Origin: Embleya sp040605455
GTDB lineage: Bacteria; Actinomycetota; Actinomycetes; Streptomycetales; Streptomycetaceae
Assembly: GCF_040605455.1 (NCBI RefSeq)
Contig: NZ_JBEXCV010000030.1
Span: 6,376-70,375 of the forward strand
Length of the DNA stretch: 64,000 nt
Direction of reading: 5' to 3'
The notes below the pieces were generated by a model, which worked only from the letters and a program-made list of their open reading frames with translations, had not been told where the DNA came from and did no database searches. Below, piece by piece: positions 17,594 through 25,726 of this stretch. Numbering within the stretch: position 1 is the stretch's first letter; the number at the start of each line of letters is the position of its first letter. The translations under genes and the position numbers were made by a program.

Positions 17594-17599
17594 TTGACA
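17594..17599 (+). promoter_or_regulatory. -35-like hexamer of the permease promoter
   Basis: TTGACA, a consensus -35, 28 bases before operator copy 2. The matching -10 would fall at or beside the operator, so repressor binding would block polymerase. No clear -10 is seen. Confidence 0.35.
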
Positions 17600-17621
17600 C
17601 CTTCCTCGCTCGCAGCGCACC

Positions 17622-17636
17622 TTGAGTGACGTTCAA
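17622..17636. promoter_or_regulatory. TetR operator copy 2
   Basis: TTGAGTGACGTTCAA, same palindrome family, 5 bases before copy 3. Confidence 0.78.
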
Positions 17637-17641
17637 AGTTC

Positions 17642-17656
17642 TTGAATGTCATTCAA
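17642..17656. promoter_or_regulatory. TetR operator copy 3
   Basis: TTGAATGTCATTCAA, the most symmetric copy (TTGAATG-T-CATTCAA). Confidence 0.78.
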
Positions 17657-17716
17657 GGTCTCGGTGCGGTCCCCATGCCCGTGCAGCCGAGCCGCACACC
17701 ACGAAGAGGAGGTCCG

Positions 17717-19165
17717 GTGACCCAGCCCCGCACGGACTCCGCAAGCGCCACTGTGAGCGCCGCCCCGAGCGCCGCCCCGCCCGGCTTCGGTACGGGGGTC
17801 GCCTCCGACGAGCTCTTCCAGGTGGAGACCCACGGGATCGATCCGATCCCGGACGACGAACGGCACGGCAGCGCCAAGGACGTCTTCTGGCTCTGGTTCG
17901 GCTCGAACCTGTCGTTCACCTTCGTCATCAACGGCACCCTCGCGGTGATGTTCGGCCTCTCCTTCTGGGCCGCCATCGCCGTGGTCGTGGTCACCGGCCT
18001 GGCGTTCTTCGCGGTCGGCGCGCTCGGCCTCGCCGGGGTCCGCACCGGCACCGCGACCCTGGTGATCTCGCGCGCCGCGTTCGGCGTACACGGCAACTTC
18101 CCGGCCGGCCTGCTCAACTGGGTCGTCGGGATCGGCTACACGATCCTCAACACCGTGGTCGGCACGTTCGCGCTGGAGGGGCTGTTCGCCAAGCTCGGCT
18201 GGGCCGGCGGCGACCTCGCCCGGGTGGTCGCGCTCGCGATCACCCTCTCGCTCACCTTCGCCGTCGCGATGTGGGGTCACGCCACCGTGCAGGCCGCCGA
18301 ACGCTGGATGGCCTACGTACTGGGCATCGGCTTCGGCCTGCTGATCCTGTTCGTGGTCCCGGGTCTGGAGACCGGAGCCGCGCCGGAGACCTCGAACACC
18401 TTCCACGCGATCTCGCTCGCCGTGCTCGTCCTGGTCGCGGGCCCCATCTCCTACCTGCCGATGCCCTCGGACTACACCCGCTACCTGCCCCGGGACACCT
18501 CGCTGCGCTCGATCACCCTGTGGGGCGCGGCCGGCGGGATGCTCTCCTCGGTCCTGCTCGGCGTGGTCGGCGTGGCCGCGGCCACCCAGGCGGACATGAC
18601 CGACCCGGTGGCCGGTGTCGCCGACCTGGTGCCGAACTGGTTCGAGGCGCTGTTCCTGCTGCTCGTGGTCGGCGGCTCGATCACCAACTCGATCCTGACC
18701 CTGTACTCCTCCAGCCTGAACCTCCAGGTGCTCGGTATCCCCTGGTCGCGCTCCAAGGGCATCCTGGTCAGCACCGCGTTCATCCTGGTCGGCTCGTTGT
18801 GGGCGCTGTTCAACGGCAACTTCACCGACAACCTGACCAGCTTCCTGTCCGTGCTCGTGGTGGTGTTCGCGCCATGGGGCGGGGTGTTCATCGCGGACAC
18901 GCTGATGCGCCACTGCCGCTACGACGCCGACGGCCTGCACGACATGCGCGGCGGCGCCTACTGGTACCGCAACGGCTTCCATCCCGCCGGGATGATCGCG
19001 CTCGGCGTCGGCATCGTCTTCGCGTGCCTGACCGCCGAGTCCGCGCTGTGGACCGGCGCGCTGGTCGAGACCTTCGACGGGGACTTCACCCTGCTCGGCG
19101 CGGTCGTCTCCGGCGTCCTGTACTGGGCGCTCGCGCGCCGCGAACCGCAGTTCGCCGAGCACTGA
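17717..19165 (+). CDS. NCS1-family purine/cytosine-type permease
   Basis: 482 residues from a GTG behind GAAGAGGAGGT; earlier in-frame starts lie inside operator copy 3 and are rejected. The soluble N-terminus ends VETHGIDPIPDDERHGSA, a hallmark of the PucI/CodB-like NCS1 branch. About 12 membrane segments follow, with FWLWFGSNLSFTFVINGTL, GPISYLPMPSDYTRYLP and APWGGVFIADTLMRH. NCS1 proteins are cation symporters for nucleobases, hydantoins, allantoin or pyridoxine. The neighbouring amidohydrolase suggests the imported compound is hydrolysed next. The exact substrate cannot be read from sequence. Confidence 0.9.
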   Translation: MTQPRTDSASATVSAAPSAAPPGFGTGVASDELFQVETHGIDPIPDDERHGSAKDVFWLWFGSNLSFTFVINGTLAVMFGLSFWAAIAVVVVTGLAFFAVGALGLAGVRTGTATLVISRAAFGVHGNFPAGLLNWVVGIGYTILNTVVGTFALEGLFAKLGWAGGDLARVVALAITLSLTFAVAMWGHATVQAAERWMAYVLGIGFGLLILFVVPGLETGAAPETSNTFHAISLAVLVLVAGPISYLPMPSDYTRYLPRDTSLRSITLWGAAGGMLSSVLLGVVGVAAATQADMTDPVAGVADLVPNWFEALFLLLVVGGSITNSILTLYSSSLNLQVLGIPWSRSKGILVSTAFILVGSLWALFNGNFTDNLTSFLSVLVVVFAPWGGVFIADTLMRHCRYDADGLHDMRGGAYWYRNGFHPAGMIALGVGIVFACLTAESALWTGALVETFDGDFTLLGAVVSGVLYWALARREPQFAEH

Positions 19166-19263
19166 CCCTTTGACGACCCATCCCACGACTCACCCCATCC
19201 GACCGTCCCCCGGCCCACCCGGCCCCACCCGCACCACGTTTCCGCACCACCCCTGGAGTCACC

Positions 19264-20907
19264 GTGTCCCACATCGCCGATCTGGTCCTGCGCAACGCCC
19301 GCATTCACACTGTCGACCCCGACCTGCCCGAGGCCGAGGCGCTCGCCGTGCGCGCGGGCCGGATCACCTGGGTGGGTGCGGACGCCGACGCCGCGGCCTG
19401 GATCGGCCTGGACACCACCGTGCTCGACGGCGCCGGGCGGCGCGTGTTGCCCGGCTTCATCGACGCGCACAATCACGTGCGGCTCGGCTCGGACGACGCG
19501 TGTGTGCAGTTGGCGGGCGTGCGCACGCTGGCCGGCATCCACGAGCGGATCGGCGCCTGGCTGGCGGCCAACCCGGATGCCGAGTGGATCGAGGCCGAGG
19601 CATTCGACTACTCGGCGATCCCGGACGGCCGGATGCCGCGCGCGAGTGACCTGGACCCGGTCACCGGCGCGGTGCCGGCCTTCGTCCTCAGCTACGACGT
19701 GCACACCGCGTGGCTCAACAGCGCCGCGATCAAGCGGCTCGGCATCACCCGGGACAGCGACATCCTGCCGTTCGGCCGGGTGGACAAGGACCCGGAGACG
19801 GGCGAGCCGACCGGCTTCATCAAGGACTTCGCGATCCGCGGCCTCTCCCGCGACGGGCACCGGGCGCTGCGCGAACTGGGTCTGCCGTGGGCCTCGGCCG
19901 ACCGGCAGTACGGCCGGCTGGCCAAGAGCCTGGACGACGCGATCCGGTTCGGCATCACCACGGTGGTCGAGCCGCAGAACTCGCTCGACGACCTGGCCCT
20001 GTACACCCGCGCCCGGCACGAGGGTCGGCTGCGCTCGCGCATCGTCGCGGCGCTGTTCCACCCGCGCGGCACCACCGCGGCGGACCTGGACGAGTTCGCC
20101 GAAGCCGCTCGTACGCACGGCGACGACCGACTACGAGTGGGCCCGCTCAAGCTCTACATCGACGACGTGGTCGAACCGCGCACGGCCGCGCTCCTGGAGC
20201 CGTACCGCGGTTGTGCGCACCACCGGGGCGAGACGTTCTACCCGGCCGAGGAATTCGCCGACCTGCTGGCCGAGTTGGACGGTCGCGGTTTCCAGTGCTT
20301 CGTGCACGCCACCGGCGACCGGGGCATCCGCACCGTCCTGGACGCGGTCGAGCACGCCCGTACGGTCAACGGCGAGCGGGACGCGCGGCACCAGGTCGTA
20401 CACGTGGAGTGCCTGGACCCGGCGGACGTGTCGCGCTTCGCCGAGTTGGGCGTGGTCGCGTGCATGCAGCCGCGGCACTGCGCGCCGGAGATCGCCGGGC
20501 CGGGCCAGGACTGGGCGGAGAACGTCGGCGAGGAGCGCTGGCACAAGGCGTGGCCGATGCGGAGCCTGCACGCGGCCGGCGCGGTGTTGGCGCTTTCCAG
20601 CGACTGGAACGTGGCCGAGATGGACCCGATGGTCGGCGTGTACACCGCGCTCACCCGCGCGCCGCTGGCCGGGGGCCCGTCCTGGATCCCGGCCGAGACT
20701 CTCGATATCGAGACCACCGTGCACGGCTACACGATGGGCTCGGCGTACGCCAACTTCCTGGAGCACGAGCGCGGTTCGCTCACCGTCGGCAAGCTGGCCG
20801 ACTTCGTCGTGCTCTCCCGCGACATCATGACCATCGCCCCGGCCGACATCCCCGGCACGGTCTGCGACGTGGTCGCGGTCGGCGGCGAAATCGTGCACAC
20901 CGCCTGA
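19264..20907 (+). CDS. YtcJ-like metal-dependent amidohydrolase
   Basis: 547 residues from a GTG with TGGAG upstream, 98 bases after the permease stop. The amidohydrolase-3 layout is clear: an N-terminal small beta domain (ADLVLRNARIHTVDP), the metal motif RVLPGFIDAHNHVRLG near residue 65, a TIM barrel with CFVHATGDRGIRTVLDAVEH and HQVVHVECLDP, and the C-terminal IMTIAPADIPGTVCDVVAVGG strand region. These enzymes use one or two Zn ions to cut amide, urea or carbamate bonds. It is co-regulated with the permease through the TetR operators. Substrate unknown. Confidence 0.88.
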   Translation: MSHIADLVLRNARIHTVDPDLPEAEALAVRAGRITWVGADADAAAWIGLDTTVLDGAGRRVLPGFIDAHNHVRLGSDDACVQLAGVRTLAGIHERIGAWLAANPDAEWIEAEAFDYSAIPDGRMPRASDLDPVTGAVPAFVLSYDVHTAWLNSAAIKRLGITRDSDILPFGRVDKDPETGEPTGFIKDFAIRGLSRDGHRALRELGLPWASADRQYGRLAKSLDDAIRFGITTVVEPQNSLDDLALYTRARHEGRLRSRIVAALFHPRGTTAADLDEFAEAARTHGDDRLRVGPLKLYIDDVVEPRTAALLEPYRGCAHHRGETFYPAEEFADLLAELDGRGFQCFVHATGDRGIRTVLDAVEHARTVNGERDARHQVVHVECLDPADVSRFAELGVVACMQPRHCAPEIAGPGQDWAENVGEERWHKAWPMRSLHAAGAVLALSSDWNVAEMDPMVGVYTALTRAPLAGGPSWIPAETLDIETTVHGYTMGSAYANFLEHERGSLTVGKLADFVVLSRDIMTIAPADIPGTVCDVVAVGGEIVHTA

Positions 20908-21038
20908 CCTCGATCCCCGGCCGAGTTCGTGAACCCCGGCGACTCCGCCGGCCGCAACCGCAGGTACGGCCCGATCACGCTCCAGGTCGGGGCAGCCGGT
21001 CGCGCGCGAGGGGACACGACACAGGGTTTCGCGCGAAG

Positions 21039-21076
21039 AGCCCCGATTCACCCTAAAAGTCGGGTGAATCGGGGCT
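21039..21076. terminator. bidirectional terminator
   Basis: 15-bp perfect stem (21039-21053/21062-21076) with loop TAAAAGTC, between the convergent amidohydrolase and peroxiredoxin genes. Confidence 0.88.
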
Positions 21077-21108
21077 GCCGGAATCCCGAGCGGAGCGGCG
21101 GGGTGACC

Positions 21109-21585
21109 TCAGGCCGTTTCGAGCTTGAGGTCCTTGATCAGCTTGGCGACGTGGCCGGTCGCGCGCACGTTGTACAGCGCCCGCTCGACCTTGCCGCTCT
21201 CGTCGACGACGAACGTCGAGCGGATCACGCCCTTGACCGTCTTGCCGTACATGGTCTTCTCGCCGAACGCGCCGTACGCCTCCAGCGTGCTCTTGTCCGG
21301 GTCGGCGAGGAGCGTCACCGTGAGGCTCTCCTTCTCCCGGAACTTGCCAAGCTTTTCCGGCTTGTCCGGCGAGATGCCGACCACGTCGTAGCCCGCGCCC
21401 GCGAGCAGGTCCAGGTTGTCGGTGAAGTCGCACGCCTGCTTGGTGCAGCCCGGGGTCAGTGCGGCCGGGTAGAAGTACACGATGACCTTGCGGCCCGCGT
21501 AGCCGGACAGCGAGACGTCCTTGCCGTCGGCGTCGGACAGGGTGAAGGCGGGGGCGGTGTCGCCCGCCTGGAGGCGGTCGCTCAC
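21109..21585 (-). CDS. bcp: thioredoxin-dependent thiol peroxidase (Bcp/PrxQ)
   Basis: 158 residues from a GTG at 21585 preceded by GAGGAG; an upstream extension to 21696 is Arg-rich and rejected. The AhpC/TSA fold shows DTAPAFTLSDADGKDVSLS, the peroxidatic Cys in YPAALTPGCTKQACDF (with the second Cys five residues later, as in two-Cys Bcp), and VVDESGKVERALYNVRATGH. It reduces H2O2 and organic hydroperoxides in the cytoplasm using thioredoxin. The motif usually reads PKADTPGCT; PAALTPGCT is a common actinobacterial variant. Confidence 0.93.
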   Translation of the reverse strand: MSDRLQAGDTAPAFTLSDADGKDVSLSGYAGRKVIVYFYPAALTPGCTKQACDFTDNLDLLAGAGYDVVGISPDKPEKLGKFREKESLTVTLLADPDKSTLEAYGAFGEKTMYGKTVKGVIRSTFVVDESGKVERALYNVRATGHVAKLIKDLKLETA

Positions 21586-21751
21586 GAAGAACTCCTCGGA
21601 TCGCTCGGCAACGTACGTCGCCACGCTAGCGCTGTGGTCCGACCGATCCGGGCCCCGAACCCTCCGGCGCGGTCGCGCGTCCGGGGGGCGCCCCATTCGT
21701 CAATCCCAGGCAAAGAACGATGCGCGCGCACCACTGTTGCAACTATCACCC

Positions 21752-21772
21752 AATTGCGAGGCTTTTGCAATT
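21752..21772. promoter_or_regulatory. dyad operator overlapping the cbiM promoter
   Basis: AATTGC-N9-GCAATT. TTGCAA at 21765-21770 is also a plausible -35 with TAAAAT at 21787-21792 (16-bp spacing) as -10, so a bound protein would occlude RNA polymerase. Another TTGCAA lies at 21737-21742. A metal-responsive repressor (Nur/NikR/DtxR-like) is inferred from the gene it controls. Confidence 0.6.
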
Positions 21773-21827
21773 AAGGCCGGAAGCCATAAAATCCCACAGC
21801 CGAATCCGGCATTTCGGGAGGGGCCAC

Positions 21828-22514
21828 ATGCACATACCCAACGGGTTCATCGACGGCCCCGCGTCCGCGGGAGCCGGAGTGGTCGCCGTCGCCGGGATCG
21901 CCGTCGGCCTGCGCGGCGCGCGTCGGGAGCTGGACGAGCGCACCGCGCCGCTGGCCGGCCTGGTCGCGGCCTTCGTCTTCGCCGTCCAGATGCTCAACTT
22001 CCCGGTCGCCGGCGGCACCAGTGGCCATCTCCTGGGCGGCACTCTCGCGGCGATCCTGGTCGGCCCGTACACCGGCGTGCTGTGCGTGGCGGTGGTGCTG
22101 CTGATGCAGGGCCTGTTCTTCGCCGACGGCGGCCTGACCGCGCTCGGCCTGAACATCACCATCATGGGCATCGTGACCGTCGTGGTCGGCTACGGGCTGT
22201 TCCGCCTGACGCTGGGCCTGCTGCCGGCGCGGCACTCGTCCGTGCCGATCGCCGCGTTCGTCGGCGCGCTCGTCTCGGTACCCGCGGCGGCCTGCGTGTT
22301 CACCGGCTTCTACGCGATCGGCGGGACCACCGACGTGTCGATCGGCAAGGTGGCCGGCGCGATGATCGGTGTGCACGTCCTGATCGGCATCGGCGAGGCG
22401 ATCATCACCGCGGCCACCGTCTCCAGCGTGCTGGCGGTCCGGCCCGACCTCGTCCACGGTGCGCGCGGCCTCGCGCGCCCGCTCGAACTGCGCTCGGCAG
22501 GAGGAACCCGATGA
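21828..22514 (+). CDS. cbiM: ECF cobalt/nickel transporter S-component CbiM
   Basis: 228 residues from an ATG with GGGAGGGG upstream. MHIPNGFIDGP opens the protein; the N-terminal His2 after Met is the metal-binding N-terminus characteristic of CbiM/NikM, which coordinates Co(II) or Ni(II) through the amino end. Seven or so hydrophobic segments follow with QMLNFPVAGGTSGHLLGG and GLNITIMGIV. It binds the metal on the outer face and partners CbiN, CbiQ and CbiO encoded directly downstream. Co versus Ni cannot be decided from sequence. Confidence 0.93.
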   Translation: MHIPNGFIDGPASAGAGVVAVAGIAVGLRGARRELDERTAPLAGLVAAFVFAVQMLNFPVAGGTSGHLLGGTLAAILVGPYTGVLCVAVVLLMQGLFFADGGLTALGLNITIMGIVTVVVGYGLFRLTLGLLPARHSSVPIAAFVGALVSVPAAACVFTGFYAIGGTTDVSIGKVAGAMIGVHVLIGIGEAIITAATVSSVLAVRPDLVHGARGLARPLELRSAGGTR

Positions 22515-22885
22515 CCCGCGTCCGTACCCGCACGCTGCTGATCGCAGGCGCCCTGCTCGCCCTGGTCCTGGCGGGCTTCGTGAGCTACTACGCGAGCCAG
22601 AGCCCGGACGGCCTGGAGAAGGTGTCCGCCGACAAGGGCATCGACGCCAAGGAGCAGGACCACCAGATGAAGGACGGCCCACTGGCCGACTACAGCGTCA
22701 AGGGTGTACACAACGAGCGGCTCTCCGGCGGCCTGGCCGGCGTAATCGGCGTGGGCGCCACCCTGCTGGTCGGCACCGGCGTGTTCCGGCTGGTCCGCAA
22801 GCGCTCCACCGGCGCCGACCCGGCCGGCGACGTGGACTCCGGCGCGGGCACCGGCGCGGGCACCGGCGCGGGCACCGGCGCCTGA
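22511..22885 (+). CDS. cbiN: CbiN-like PDGLE-domain membrane protein
   Basis: 124 residues. The ATG overlaps the cbiM stop (ATGA). One N-terminal membrane helix (LLIAGALLALVLAGFVSYYA), then the diagnostic SQSPDGLEKV segment and a second helix (GGLAGVIGVGATLLVGTGVF), as in CbiN/PDGLE components that are needed for metal loading by CbiM. The C-terminus ends in four GAGT-type repeats encoded by a 12-nt tandem repeat, which is probably a length-variable tail. Confidence 0.88.
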   Translation: MTRVRTRTLLIAGALLALVLAGFVSYYASQSPDGLEKVSADKGIDAKEQDHQMKDGPLADYSVKGVHNERLSGGLAGVIGVGATLLVGTGVFRLVRKRSTGADPAGDVDSGAGTGAGTGAGTGA

Positions 22886-22887
22886 TC

Positions 22888-23649
22888 ATGTCGGCAGGCC
22901 ACGGGCATCGGCTGTACCGGCCCGGCGACTCCCCGGTCCATCGGCTGCCGCCGCACTGCAAACTCCTGGCGCTGGTCGGCTTCGTGCTCGCCACGGTGTC
23001 CACGCCGCGCGAGGTCTACTGGGCGTTCGGCGCGTACGCCGTACTGCTCGCCGGGGTCGCCGCGCTCGCCCGGGTGCCGGCCGGTTTCCTGCTGCGTCGC
23101 ATGCTCGTGGAGCTGCCGTTCGTGGGCTTCGCGCTGCTGCTGCCGTTCGTCGCGAACGGGCCGAACGTCGAGGTGCTGGGCCTGTCGGTCAGCCGTGACG
23201 GCCTGCTCGGCGCCTGGAACATCATGGCCAAGGGCACCCTCGGCGTGGTCGCGGGTGTCCTGCTCGCGGCCACCACCGAACTGCGTACCCTGCTGCTGGG
23301 CCTACAGAAGTTGCGGATGCCGCCGCTGCTGGTCCAGATCATGTCGTTCATGCTGCGCTACGGCGCGGTGATCACCGCCGAGATGGGCCGGATGCGGATC
23401 GCCCGCGAATCACGCGGCTTCGTCGCGCGCGACCTGCGGCAGAGCCCGGCGGTAGCCAAGTCCGCCGGAGCACTGTTCATCCGCTCCTACGAGCGCGGCG
23501 AGCGGGTGCACCTGGCAATGCTCAGTCGGGGCTACACCGGATCCATGCCGGTGATCCTGGACACGCGGGCCACCGGTGCCCAGTGGGCCGCCACCGCAGC
23601 GCTGCCGGCGGCGGCGCTCGTGGTGTGGGCGGGTGCGCTGACCCTATGA
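22888..23649 (+). CDS. cbiQ: ECF transporter T-component CbiQ
   Basis: 253 residues starting 2 bases after cbiN. Membrane segments alternate with the cytoplasmic coupling helices that contain the A-R-G-type motifs: MRIARESRGFVARD and RVHLAMLSRGYTG (two X-R-G signatures). CbiQ transmits ATPase conformational change from CbiO to CbiM. Confidence 0.92.
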   Translation: MSAGHGHRLYRPGDSPVHRLPPHCKLLALVGFVLATVSTPREVYWAFGAYAVLLAGVAALARVPAGFLLRRMLVELPFVGFALLLPFVANGPNVEVLGLSVSRDGLLGAWNIMAKGTLGVVAGVLLAATTELRTLLLGLQKLRMPPLLVQIMSFMLRYGAVITAEMGRMRIARESRGFVARDLRQSPAVAKSAGALFIRSYERGERVHLAMLSRGYTGSMPVILDTRATGAQWAATAALPAAALVVWAGALTL

Positions 23650-23663
23650 ACGGAGTACCCCAC

Positions 23664-24428
23664 ATGAGTGAAGCAACCGGTGACGCCGCCCCCTCGCTGG
23701 CCGTCCGTGGTCTCGCCTACGCCTACCCCGACGGCCACCAGGCCCTGTACGGCGTCGACCTGACCATCGCCCGCGGCGAACGGGTCGCACTGCTCGGCCC
23801 CAATGGCGCCGGCAAGACCACCCTGGTGCTGCACCTCAACGGCATCCTGACCGCCGGCGCCGGCACCGTCGAGGTGGCGGGCCTGCCGGTGGCGAAGGAG
23901 CATCTGCGCGAGATCCGCCGCCGGGTCGGCATCGTCTTCCAGGACCCGGACGACCAGCTGTTCATGCCCACGGTCCGCGAGGATGTCGCGTTCGGCCCGG
24001 CCAACCTGGGCCTGCGCGGCGCCGCGCTGGAGGAGCGAGTCCGGCACGCCCTGGCCCGAGTGGGCATGGCCGGCTTCGCCGATCGCCCGCCGCACCACCT
24101 CAGCTACGGCCAGCGCCGCCGGGTCGCGGTGGCCACCGTGCTCGCGATGGAGCCGGAGATCCTGGTCCTGGACGAGCCGTCCTCGAACCTGGACCCGGCG
24201 AGCCGGCGCGAGCTGTCCGAGGTACTCCGTTCGCTCGACGTCACCGTGCTGATGGTGACCCACGACCTGCCCTACGCGTTGGAGTTGTGTCCGCGCGCGC
24301 TGGTGCTGGCCGGCGGCGTCGTGGTCGCCGACGGGAGCACCCGCGATCTGCTCCTGGATCGCGACCTGATGGCCGCCCACCGGCTGGAACTGCCGTACGG
24401 ATTCGACCCCTCGTCGGTCCCGGCCTGA
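23664..24428 (+). CDS. cbiO: ECF transporter ATPase CbiO
   Basis: 254 residues; the ATG at 23664 has CGGAG 7 bases upstream. Walker A LLGPNGAGKTTLVLHLNG, Q-loop VFQDPDDQLFMPTVREDVAFG (the ECF-type Q signature), ABC signature LSYGQRRRVAVA, Walker B EILVLDEPSSNLDP and switch His MVTHDLPYALELC. It powers the Co/Ni importer and is the last gene of the cbiMNQO operon. Confidence 0.95.
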   Translation: MSEATGDAAPSLAVRGLAYAYPDGHQALYGVDLTIARGERVALLGPNGAGKTTLVLHLNGILTAGAGTVEVAGLPVAKEHLREIRRRVGIVFQDPDDQLFMPTVREDVAFGPANLGLRGAALEERVRHALARVGMAGFADRPPHHLSYGQRRRVAVATVLAMEPEILVLDEPSSNLDPASRRELSEVLRSLDVTVLMVTHDLPYALELCPRALVLAGGVVVADGSTRDLLLDRDLMAAHRLELPYGFDPSSVPA

Positions 24429-24537
24429 CCGCTTCGCCCCCGGCCGTCGGCGCCACGGCACCCGGTTGACGCGGGTGCGGGGATGTACCTGACAGACTTG
24501 GGGAACACACGAGCGCAGGGGCCGGAGAGGACGGGTT

Positions 24538-25032
24538 GTGAGCGACCACGGGCGGGAACTGTCTCCGGCGGAGTTGGAGCGGCAAGGCCGGGCGGCGTTG
24601 GGCCGTCCGGTGACGGCACACGCTGAGCGGAGTCGGGTGGAGTCGGTGGACGGTGCGCACAAGGCCGACGTGGCGAACGTCGGGCACAAGGACGGGAAAG
24701 CCGTCGACAAGCACACGAACGGCGACCAGCCGGACCGACGCTCGCCGCAGCAGATCGAGCGGGACATCGAGGCGGCCCGGGCCAATTTGGCCGTGACGCT
24801 GGACGAGATCGTCGACCGGGTGAAGCCGGCCAATGTCATGGCACGCGCGAAGGACAAGGTCCGGGCGCAGTTCATCGACAGCGACACGGGCGCACCGCGC
24901 AAGGAGCGGATCGTGCCGCTGGCGGGCGGTGTCGCGGGGCTGTTCCTGCTGGTCGTAGTGGTGAAGAGCCGGGGCAAGGGCGACAAGAACGTCAAGACCG
25001 GCAAGACGGGTAGGACCGGCAAGAAGCGCTGA
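24538..25032 (+). CDS. DUF3618 membrane protein
   Basis: 164 residues from a GTG. The core RRSPQQIERDIEAARANLAV then TLDEIVDRVKPANVMARAKD is the DUF3618 signature. A membrane helix AGGVAGLFLLVVVV and a Lys/Gly-rich basic tail follow. The long polar N-terminus includes GHKDGKAVDKHTNGDQ. The family is found beside DUF1490/phage-holin-like superfamily III genes in actinobacteria. Function is unknown; a membrane-associated stress protein is the usual guess. Confidence 0.82.
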   Translation: MSDHGRELSPAELERQGRAALGRPVTAHAERSRVESVDGAHKADVANVGHKDGKAVDKHTNGDQPDRRSPQQIERDIEAARANLAVTLDEIVDRVKPANVMARAKDKVRAQFIDSDTGAPRKERIVPLAGGVAGLFLLVVVVKSRGKGDKNVKTGKTGRTGKKR

Positions 25033-25151
25033 GACCGGCCGCAGTGCGACGCCGGGCGGACCTCGTGAGGCCCGGCCGAGGCGGAATCGGATCGGGACAT
25101 CACACCTCCCGGTGACGCACGTTCGGCGTCGGGCGGGTAGCTTGTCGAAGC

Positions 25152-25523
25152 GTGAGTTCCGACAGGTCCCAGTCTTCGAGCAAAAACGCCCACGACCTCG
25201 GCGAGAAGCTGCCCATCCGCATGCTGCACGACCGTGTCCTGGTCCGCCAGGACGCGGCGGAGGGTGAGCGCCGTTCCGGCGGTGGCATCCTCATCCCCGC
25301 GACCGCGCAGGTCGGCAAGCGGCTGGCGTGGGCCGAGGTGGTCGCGGTCGGCCAGAACGTCCGCACCGTCGAACCGGGCGATCGTGTCCTGTACGACCCC
25401 GAGGAGCGCGCCGAGGTCGAGGTGCGCGGTGTTCCGTACGTCCTGCTCCGCGAGCGCGATCTGCACGCGGTCGCCGCCGAACGGATCGAGGTCTCCGGCG
25501 AGGCCACCGGCCTGTACCTCTGA
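25152..25523 (+). CDS. GroES-like co-chaperonin paralogue
   Basis: 123 residues from a GTG. LPIRMLHDRVLVRQDAAEGE, SGGGILIPATAQVGKRLAWAEVVAVG, VEPGDRVLYDP and the terminal DLHAVAAERI follow the GroES beta-barrel layout. The mobile-loop region (SGGGILIPATAQ) is retained but diverged, and there is an extra 20-residue Ser-rich N-terminus. No groEL is adjacent, so it is a stand-alone paralogue rather than the housekeeping groES. Confidence 0.85.
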   Translation: MSSDRSQSSSKNAHDLGEKLPIRMLHDRVLVRQDAAEGERRSGGGILIPATAQVGKRLAWAEVVAVGQNVRTVEPGDRVLYDPEERAEVEVRGVPYVLLRERDLHAVAAERIEVSGEATGLYL

Positions 25524-25563
25524 CCTCGGACCGACCGCCGAGAGATCCTCGTATCGCCGTCAA

Positions 25564-25594
25564 CGCCGGGTGGTGAGCCGTTCACCACCCGGCG
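25564..25594 (+). terminator. GroES-like gene terminator
   Basis: 13-bp perfect stem (CGCCGGGTGGTGA/TCACCACCCGGCG) with a 5-nt loop, 41 bases after the stop codon. Confidence 0.8.
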
Positions 25595-25726
25595 GCTTCG
25601 CATGCCCGCGGCCGATCGGCGGACCCGGACGGACCGGGGCGGGTCGGGCGCCTCACTCCTGCGGATGAACTCTTCTGCCAGGATGACCCGATCCGCACGA
25701 AGAGCCGGCCAAGAGGAGAGGGACAG

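Noticed and set aside
17633..19186. 517-aa minus-strand frame opposite the permease
   Set aside because: Shadow; Asp/Glu/Gly/Arg-rich and without helices, while the plus strand encodes clear membrane segments.
21586..21827. cobalamin riboswitch ahead of cbiM
   Set aside because: No B12-box or conserved core was found in the 240-bp leader; the dyad operator explains control better.
22845..22884. minisatellite or CRISPR-like array at the end of cbiN
   Set aside because: It is a 12-nt coding repeat giving GAGT residues at the CbiN C-terminus, with no spacers.
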